NCBI GenBank assembly: GCA_934408585.1
Contig: CAKRVA010000001.1
Coordinates: 124,001 to 188,000, forward strand
DNA: 64,000 bases
Origin: an uncultured Lachnospiraceae bacterium
Lineage (GTDB): Bacteria > Bacillota > Clostridia > Lachnospirales > Lachnospiraceae
Direction: 5' to 3'
Part shown: piece after piece, positions 59,058 through 64,000 of the stretch
Numbering within the stretch: the stretch's first letter is position 1
Layout of the letters: each line of letters starts with the position of its first letter
The notes under the pieces: generated by a model
What the model saw: only the letters and a program-made list of their open reading frames with translations
What the model was told of the DNA's origin: nothing
Databases searched by the model: none
Made by a program: the position numbers and the translations under genes

Positions 59058-59611
59058 TTTGCTTCTCCTCTTTCGTATTTTTCAAGAATTTCTTCAACAA
59101 TCTCTTCTTTTGTTCTATCCGATACCTCCACACGGTAATCGGCACATTGAGCATAATAAGCTTCACGCCGTTCCATCAGCCGCCGGATTTCTTCCATCGG
59201 ATTTTCTACCTGCAAAAGAGGTCTTGTCGTGTCCTGACGTAACCGTTGAAAAACTTCCTGCGGAGTTACACTCAGATAAAAAACCGTTCCCAGGTCTTTT
59301 AACATTTTTCTGTTCTTTTCTCCCCGCCATCGCGAAAATGTGGGGTTGCTTCCCCCTTCCGGGAGTCCCCCGCCAGTCGCCAGCACAAGGTTTCCTGTTT
59401 CCTGCTGAAAATGTTCCAGACATTCCGTTTCCATTTCCCGAAACCGCTCTTCCCCATCGGTGTGAAAAATTTCAGTAATACTCTTTTTCTGCTGATGCTC
59501 AATCCATTCGTCGGTATCCCAGAATGGAATCTGCCGCATTTCGGATATCATTTTTCCAATCGTGCTTTTTCCGCACCCCATAAAGCCGACCAGTACGATT
59601 TTATTGCTCAT
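59054..59611 (-). CDS. aroK: Shikimate kinase
   Basis: A 185-residue P-loop kinase that phosphorylates shikimate. Walker A is GCGKSTIGK at residues 12-20; the substrate-binding DTDEWIE is near 33; ATGGGLPEG and the Arg in RRDTTRPLL follow. The start overlaps the end of aroE by 11 bp; the gene order yqeG-aroE-aroK-aroQ is compact and surely co-transcribed. Confidence 0.94.
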   Translation of the reverse strand: MSNKIVLVGFMGCGKSTIGKMISEMRQIPFWDTDEWIEHQQKKSITEIFHTDGEERFREMETECLEHFQQETGNLVLATGGGLPEGGSNPTFSRWRGEKNRKMLKDLGTVFYLSVTPQEVFQRLRQDTTRPLLQVENPMEEIRRLMERREAYYAQCADYRVEVSDRTKEEIVEEILEKYERGEAK

Positions 59612-60470
59612 AACAAGCCTCCTTCAATGCATCATATACCGTCTGCGCCTGTTCCTGTGATATTGATACATCATTCCATAATTCGTAAGCAATAATCCCC
59701 TGATACAAAAGCATCTTTAATCCGTTAAATGCCTGTCCCCCATTTTTTTCTACCAATTTCATAAATCTCGTTTGGGACGGTTTATAGATTAAATCATATC
59801 CCCATTTTATTTTCTTATAAAAATTTTCATCTGCAATCACGACATCTTCGCAATTAGGAGCCAATCCTACACTCGTTGCCTGGATTACAATATAATCTTT
59901 ACCCGAAAGCTTTTCGTAATCTGCAAGTAACATCGGAACAATTCGGTCCTGTCTCGTTTTTTCCTGAATTTCCTTTGCAATTGCCGCTGCTTTTTCATAC
60001 GTACGGTTTAACAGATAAATTCGGTCTGCTCCTTTTGATACACACAAAAAGGCAACAGCACGTGCTGCACCGCCTGCCCCCAGAATAACGATATCCTTTC
60101 CTTCTATTTCAATGCCATCACTCTGCATTGCCCGGTATAGTCCGGTCATATCGGTATTGTATCCTTTATAACCACCCTCTACACGAACCAGTGTGTTCAC
60201 TGCCCCTATATTTTTTGCAAGCTCATCAATATCCTTCAACTCTGCAATGACATCACTTTTATAAGGTACCGTAATATTTAATCCCAGCAGATTTAGTGCA
60301 TCCGCTCCTCGGATGGCATCTTGCAGTTTTCCATTTTCTACCTGAAATGGTACATAAACAAGATTTTTCCCGCATAACTCAGAAAGGGTATTATGAATCA
60401 GCGGAGATAACGTATGTTTTACCGGGTTTCCAATCAATCCACAAATTTCAGTATGTCCATTAATGTTCAT
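59601..60470 (-). CDS. aroE: Shikimate dehydrogenase
   Basis: A 289-residue NADP-dependent enzyme making shikimate. Substrate motif NPVKHTLSPLIHN, catalytic lysine in TVPYKSDV, Rossmann GAGGAARAVA and the C-terminal LLYQGIIAYELW. The start at 60470 has GGAGGAGAAG directly before it, inside the end of yqeG (11-bp overlap). Confidence 0.95.
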   Translation of the reverse strand: MNINGHTEICGLIGNPVKHTLSPLIHNTLSELCGKNLVYVPFQVENGKLQDAIRGADALNLLGLNITVPYKSDVIAELKDIDELAKNIGAVNTLVRVEGGYKGYNTDMTGLYRAMQSDGIEIEGKDIVILGAGGAARAVAFLCVSKGADRIYLLNRTYEKAAAIAKEIQEKTRQDRIVPMLLADYEKLSGKDYIVIQATSVGLAPNCEDVVIADENFYKKIKWGYDLIYKPSQTRFMKLVEKNGGQAFNGLKMLLYQGIIAYELWNDVSISQEQAQTVYDALKEACYEQ

Positions 60471-61002
60471 CTTCTCCTCCATGATATAAAAAGCGTTGTC
60501 CCCTCTTTTCACAATCCTTCCGATAAGATGCAAGTACGATTTTTTCCAGATATCGTTTTAATACAATCTGGATTTCTTCATGTTTCGCAATCGGCTGCAC
60601 AAGAATGGAATAAATGCCTACTCTTCTGGCTCCCCATACATCCGTAAAAAGCTGGTCTCCCACAAAAAGGGTGTTGCCAACAGATGTGCCCATTTTCTGC
60701 ATTGCTTCCAGATATCCGTTTTTCCCCGGCTTTCCTGCCTTAAAGATATACGGAGCATGTACATCGTCATGAAACATTTTTACCCTGGGTTCTTTATTAT
60801 TGGACAGAAGTAACGTCTGATATCCCAGTGCATGCAAATGCTGAAAAAGAGCAATACTTCTTTCATCCGCGGGTGCACCATGTTCCACCAGAGTATTGTC
60901 AATATCAAAAATAATTCCACGATATCCCTGTTCATAAAGGCGGTCAAAATCAATGCAGTACGTGGATGATATATATTTGTCCGGGTAAAAACGCTGTAGC
61001 AT
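60460..61002 (-). CDS. yqeG: HAD-superfamily IIIA phosphatase YqeG
   Basis: A 180-residue HAD phosphatase: motif I DIDNTLV near residue 33, LLSNNK for motif II, a lysine in KAGKPG, and VGDQLFTDVWGARRVG for motif IV. Family members lie before aroE in many Firmicutes; physiological substrate unproven (a phosphatidylglycerophosphate phosphatase relative exists in eukaryotes). The start at 61002 has AAAAGGAG upstream. Confidence 0.9.
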   Translation of the reverse strand: MLQRFYPDKYISSTYCIDFDRLYEQGYRGIIFDIDNTLVEHGAPADERSIALFQHLHALGYQTLLLSNNKEPRVKMFHDDVHAPYIFKAGKPGKNGYLEAMQKMGTSVGNTLFVGDQLFTDVWGARRVGIYSILVQPIAKHEEIQIVLKRYLEKIVLASYRKDCEKRGQRFLYHGGEDEH

Positions 61003-61031
61003 ACATAACTCCTTTTTCTTTTTCCATAGTA

Positions 61032-61061
61032 TAACAAAACCCCTTGCCATATAGCAAGGGG
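61032..61061 (-). terminator. Intrinsic terminator before yqeG
   Basis: Perfect 8-bp stem CCCCTTGC/GCAAGGGG with a 6-nt loop, then TTTTGTTAT on the minus strand. It ends the transcript of the gene at 61087-61470. Confidence 0.85.
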
Positions 61062-61086
61062 TGAATCGGCTTCTTAATTTTATTAT

Positions 61087-61470
61087 TTAGAACTTCGGAA
61101 TCACGATACCATCTGCGGTATTCTGGAATAATCCCTGGGAACTTCCAACAAAGTACTGATATTCCTGTAATACAGAATCTTTTTTCATATCAGAAACTGC
61201 CTTCTGCATATCCAGATTTTCCAGACCACTGTTACTTCCAATATAATCAAAAGTATCATCCTTCTGGAAAGTAAGGGAAATATTCTCTAAATCTGCATTC
61301 TTTGTTCTGTTATCAACACTTGGTGTATAAGTAGAAAGAGCACTTTCCTGGGCATTCTTCTCAGCTTCCTGCTTCTGTACTTCTTCAACACTTACAGTTG
61401 CAATTTCAGGTTTTGCATAATTCTGATAGGATGGAACACCTAAATAACCATTATAAAACTGAATTCCCAC
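61087..61470 (-). CDS. Hypothetical protein, Gln/Ser/Asn-rich
   Basis: A 127-residue protein beginning VGIQFYNGYLGVPSYQNYAKPEIAT and ending LQEYQYFVGSSQGLFQNTADGIVIPKF. Low-complexity polar centre, no membrane segment. The N-terminal GVPSYQNY pattern and the soluble, polar character are reminiscent of surface or motility-associated small proteins, but I cannot name a family. The start is GTG at 61470: AAAGGTGGTGA, one base off the ideal Shine-Dalgarno, is 5 bp upstream. It has its own promoter and terminator. Confidence 0.6.
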   Translation of the reverse strand: MGIQFYNGYLGVPSYQNYAKPEIATVSVEEVQKQEAEKNAQESALSTYTPSVDNRTKNADLENISLTFQKDDTFDYIGSNSGLENLDMQKAVSDMKKDSVLQEYQYFVGSSQGLFQNTADGIVIPKF

Positions 61471-61508
61471 GGCTCTCACCACCTTTCCAATACACGTTTA
61501 CATAATAT

Positions 61509-61537
61509 ATATTACTACAGTAAATTCCGTTTTGCAA
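61509..61537 (-). promoter_or_regulatory. Promoter of the hypothetical gene at 61087-61470
   Basis: TTGCAA (61532-61537), 17-bp spacer and TAATAT (61509-61514) on the minus strand. Confidence 0.6.
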
Positions 61538-61559
61538 CTAGTCTTACGCATTATTTACG

Positions 61560-61605
61560 GTTTTTTCACAAAATATATCGGTATAATCCGTGTGAAATTA
61601 ACCCC
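61560..61605 (-). terminator. Weak hairpin after the oppF-like gene
   Basis: TTTCACA and TGTGAAA arms about 20 nt apart with an inner CGG/CCG pair, then AAAAACC rather than a clear T run. A terminator is possible but not strong. Confidence 0.35.
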
Positions 61606-61609
61606 TTTT

Positions 61610-62365
61610 TCAAAAAATTCCTGCAGATTTCAACAATTCTTTCGTATATTGCTCTTTGGGATGGAAATAGATATCATCTACTTCCCCTTTCTCAATCAGT
61701 TGTCCCTCTTTCATAATGATAACCCGATTGCACATTTTATATACAACTCTGAGGTCATGAGAAATAAATAAAATTGATAATCCCATCTCTTCTTTTAGCT
61801 TCATCATAAGATCAAGAACCTGTGCCTGTATCGTTACATCAAGTGCCGATACGGGTTCATCCGCAATTAAAAGTTTCGGGTTCTGCATCAAAGCGGTTCC
61901 TATACACACACGCTGGCGCTGACCACCGGAAAGCTGATTTGGATAACGCTCTGCGAGTTTTTCATCCAATCCGACTTTGTTCAGCATCTGTGCCACACGT
62001 TCCATACGCTTTTCATGACCTTCTCCTGCAAACTCGGTCCCTCTGGCAAGACGCAGTGGCTCCTCCATAATCCAGCCAATTTTTTTGGATGGATTTAATG
62101 AACCATATGGGTCCTGAAAAACCATTTGCGGATTTTGGGAAAAATGCTGAATCTCACCTGTATAAGGAATTAAGTTTAAAATCGCCTTGGCAAGAGTAGA
62201 CTTTCCACATCCACTTTCTCCTACCAGACCAAGGATTTCTCCTTCTTTCATTTCAAAGGAAACATCCTTTAAAATCTGCACTTTCCGGTCTTTTGCAAAC
62301 GGCGTCCGGTTGCTTTTTCGATATGAAACTGATACATGCTCTACGGCTAGAATACGATCTTCCAT
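61610..62365 (-). CDS. Peptide/nickel-type ABC transporter ATP-binding protein (OppF/DppF)
   Basis: A 251-residue ATPase with Walker A GESGCGKST, Q loop MVFQDPYGSLNP, signature LSGGQRQR, Walker B LLIADEPVSALDV and H loop ISHDL. The distal OppF member of an oligopeptide/dipeptide importer. The start is the base after the oppD-like stop codon, so the two are coupled. The substrate is unknown. Confidence 0.93.
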   Translation of the reverse strand: MEDRILAVEHVSVSYRKSNRTPFAKDRKVQILKDVSFEMKEGEILGLVGESGCGKSTLAKAILNLIPYTGEIQHFSQNPQMVFQDPYGSLNPSKKIGWIMEEPLRLARGTEFAGEGHEKRMERVAQMLNKVGLDEKLAERYPNQLSGGQRQRVCIGTALMQNPKLLIADEPVSALDVTIQAQVLDLMMKLKEEMGLSILFISHDLRVVYKMCNRVIIMKEGQLIEKGEVDDIYFHPKEQYTKELLKSAGIF

Positions 62366-63172
62366 TTATTTCTCTTTCCTTGTTACCTGTGGAATTGCTG
62401 CAATCAGGTTCTTTGTATATTCCTCTTTCGGATGATAAAAAATATCCTCCACCTTTCCTTCTTCCACAATATACCCGCCTTTCATGACAAGTACCCTCTC
62501 ACATAACTGTTTGACAAGACTAAGGTCATGAGAAATAAACAGAATCGATGTCTTTTTATCACGGTTAATTCGTTTCAGAAGTTCTACAATCTGAGCCTGT
62601 ATGGTCACATCCAATGCGGTTGTCGGCTCATCTGCAATCAAAATCTGCGGATTACAGATCATGGCTGCAGCAATCATCACACGTTGTCTCATTCCACCGG
62701 ACAATTCATGCGGATACTGGCGATAAACCTTCTCCGGCTCATCCAATTCCACTTTACGAAGCATTTCAATAACTCTTTCGTACCGTTCTTCCTTTGTCAT
62801 ATTCCGATGAATCCGCAGGGATTCCTCTACCTGCCATCCGATTCGTTTTACCGGATTTAAAGATGTCATTGGTTCCTGAAAAATCATACTGATTTTATTT
62901 CCCTGAATTGCCCGTAATGTGCTGCGGTCACATGTCAGCAAATCCTGACCCTCGAAAAGAATCTGTCCCTTCTTTCGCATATCACGTCTGCTCAAAAGAC
63001 CTGCGATTGCAAGGGCGCTCATAGACTTTCCTGATCCAGACTCTCCTACAAGTCCGACAATTTCTCCTTCCCGAAGTACAAGGTCAAAATCATAAACTAC
63101 CGTTTCCGGAATAATGTGGTCGTGAAATTCAATATTTAAATCATTTACTTCCAGCAATACTTTTTCCGACAT
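62366..63172 (-). CDS. Peptide/nickel-type ABC transporter ATP-binding protein (OppD/DppD)
   Basis: A 268-residue ATPase: Walker A GESGSGKSMSALA, Q loop FQEPMTSLNPVKRIG, signature LSGGMRQRVMI, Walker B ILIADEPTTALDV and ISHDLSLV. It pairs with the OppF-like ATPase to drive uptake of peptides. It lies 2 bp from the permease gene. The usual C-terminal Fe-S cysteine extension of OppD is short here. Confidence 0.93.
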   Translation of the reverse strand: MSEKVLLEVNDLNIEFHDHIIPETVVYDFDLVLREGEIVGLVGESGSGKSMSALAIAGLLSRRDMRKKGQILFEGQDLLTCDRSTLRAIQGNKISMIFQEPMTSLNPVKRIGWQVEESLRIHRNMTKEERYERVIEMLRKVELDEPEKVYRQYPHELSGGMRQRVMIAAAMICNPQILIADEPTTALDVTIQAQIVELLKRINRDKKTSILFISHDLSLVKQLCERVLVMKGGYIVEEGKVEDIFYHPKEEYTKNLIAAIPQVTRKEK

Positions 63173-63174
63173 TT

Positions 63175-63975
63175 CTAATCCTCTTTTTTCAATCCATCAC
63201 CCAGAAGGCTGAATCCAAGAACTAATAATATAATTGCTAGTCCTGGTCCTATTGCATAATTGGGAGCACGAAACAAAAATCCCTGTGCTTCGGATAACAT
63301 TCTTCCAAGACTTGGACTTGGTGGCTGCACACCAATACCCAAAAAGCTCATGCCCGCCTCTGCAAGAACTGCGTTGTTAAATCCAATCATAATGGAGGAT
63401 AACAATACGCTGAAGGTATTTGGTAAAATGTGTACAAACATAATGCGCAGATGACCTGCTCCCTGTAACTTTGCATTTTTTACATAATCCATATTGCGGT
63501 ATTTCAAAAATTCACTTCGTACAATTCTGGAAAAACTTGGTACAAACGCAATTCCAAGCGCAATCACAACCTGGTAGGTTCCACTGCCCAACAGCGAGAT
63601 TGCAACCAAAGCCAGCAAAATGCTTGGGAATGCAAAAATTGCATCAATTACGCGCATAACAACCTCATCCAGAACGCCACCGAAATACCCGGTAAATGCT
63701 CCAATCAACGTTCCAAAAACCGTACCGATGGCTACGGTTCCAAGACCAACAAGAAACGTAGTTCCTGCTCCTTTCATGGTACGGCTGAAAATATCCCTTC
63801 CGAAATTGTCACATCCAAACGGATGTGCAAAAGAAACCTTTGCAAATTTCATGGAGGAATCCATTACTTCCGGTCCATATGGTGTATAAAAAAATCCAAC
63901 AAAAATAAACAGGAGCATTACGCCTGTAATTATACCACCAATTATAAAATTGTAGTTTTTCCTGCTCTTTTTCAT
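63175..63975 (-). CDS. Peptide/nickel-type ABC transporter permease (OppC/DppC)
   Basis: A 266-residue, six-helix permease. The N-terminal helix, the GCDNFGRDIFSRTMKG stretch that is typical of OppC (G-T-D-x-x-G-R-D), the ABC-contact loop RSEFLKYRNMDYVKNAKLQGAG and the C-terminal GPGLAIILLVLGFSLLGDGL are all present. It starts with ATGA overlap on an upstream gene, presumably the partner permease. Confidence 0.92.
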   Translation of the reverse strand: MKKSRKNYNFIIGGIITGVMLLFIFVGFFYTPYGPEVMDSSMKFAKVSFAHPFGCDNFGRDIFSRTMKGAGTTFLVGLGTVAIGTVFGTLIGAFTGYFGGVLDEVVMRVIDAIFAFPSILLALVAISLLGSGTYQVVIALGIAFVPSFSRIVRSEFLKYRNMDYVKNAKLQGAGHLRIMFVHILPNTFSVLLSSIMIGFNNAVLAEAGMSFLGIGVQPPSPSLGRMLSEAQGFLFRAPNYAIGPGLAIILLVLGFSLLGDGLKKED

Positions 63976-64000
63976 ATCTGCTCCGATTTCCGGATGTGGT
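63972..64000 (-). CDS. C-terminal fragment of the partner ABC permease (OppB/DppB), cut by the window end
   Basis: An in-frame C-terminus (HIRKSEQI, then TGA) overlaps the oppC-like start by 4 bp (ATGA). Only nine codons are visible; identity is inferred from operon order. Confidence 0.45.

Overview
The window looks like the chromosome of an anaerobic, low-GC Firmicute of the class Clostridia, most likely family Lachnospiraceae. The evidence is the set of families: a double-ASKHA 2-hydroxyacyl-CoA dehydratase activase fusion followed by a DUF4317 gene, DUF4349 and DUF5688 proteins, a single-chain glycyl-tRNA synthetase, a decarboxylase-type carboxyltransferase, strong AGGAGG-type ribosome binding sites and deoC-scpA-scpB. 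About sixty genes are present, almost all on the minus strand. Only a D-Ala-D-Ala carboxypeptidase and the activase/DUF4317 pair read plus. No insertion sequence, prophage, CRISPR array or rRNA was seen.

Layout. 0-8 kb: carboxyltransferase subunit, two penicillin-binding carboxypeptidases, scpA/scpB (chromosome segregation), deoC, a membrane phosphoesterase and a CmpB-like membrane protein. 8-21 kb: translation and repair housekeeping (rpsU, alaS, glyS, recO with an overlapping yqzL, era), a DUF4349 lipoprotein, a PreP-like M16 protease, a sigma-factor-like fragment protein and a rhomboid-like membrane protein. 21-31 kb: the 1419-residue activase fusion with DUF4317, a degenerate EAL-HDOD protein, an asparaginase, a YvcK-like protein and a PHP phosphoesterase. 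30.9-32.4 kb: a small A/T-rich accessory pair, an HTH plus DUF3990-like ADP-ribosyltransferase-fold protein and its companion, behind a near-consensus promoter whose -10 lies inside a palindrome. 32.5-39 kb: metA, ligA, rluF, hflX, aroA. 39-45.8 kb: a GntR/YtrA-ABC operon with a perfect operator, a MATE exporter, a TPR-DUF4037 nucleotidyltransferase-like protein, a patatin-like lipase and an ECF S component. 45.8-52.3 kb: a second accessory region with a Cu/Zn superoxide dismutase, an HTH plus nucleotidyltransferase pair (toxin-antitoxin-like), a large HD plus Hsp90-type ATPase protein, and a Phd/ParE-type toxin-antitoxin pair directly upstream of it. 52.3-64 kb: glutamate dehydrogenase, a Gfo/Idh/MocA oxidoreductase, an SH3-domain membrane protein, tRNA-Arg(CCG) between 14-bp inverted repeats, efp, the shikimate genes yqeG-aroE-aroK-aroQ, and an oligopeptide-type ABC operon cut by the window end.

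The most promising undescribed biology is the 1155-residue HD/Hsp90-like ATPase apparently in one transcription unit with a ParE-type toxin-antitoxin pair. Next come the self-regulated HTH-ADP-ribosyltransferase pair and the HTH-nucleotidyltransferase pair. All three sit in A/T-rich stretches inserted between housekeeping blocks, and two of the three have a TTGACA-17-bp promoter overlapped by a palindrome. Function for all three is inferred from domain logic, not shown.
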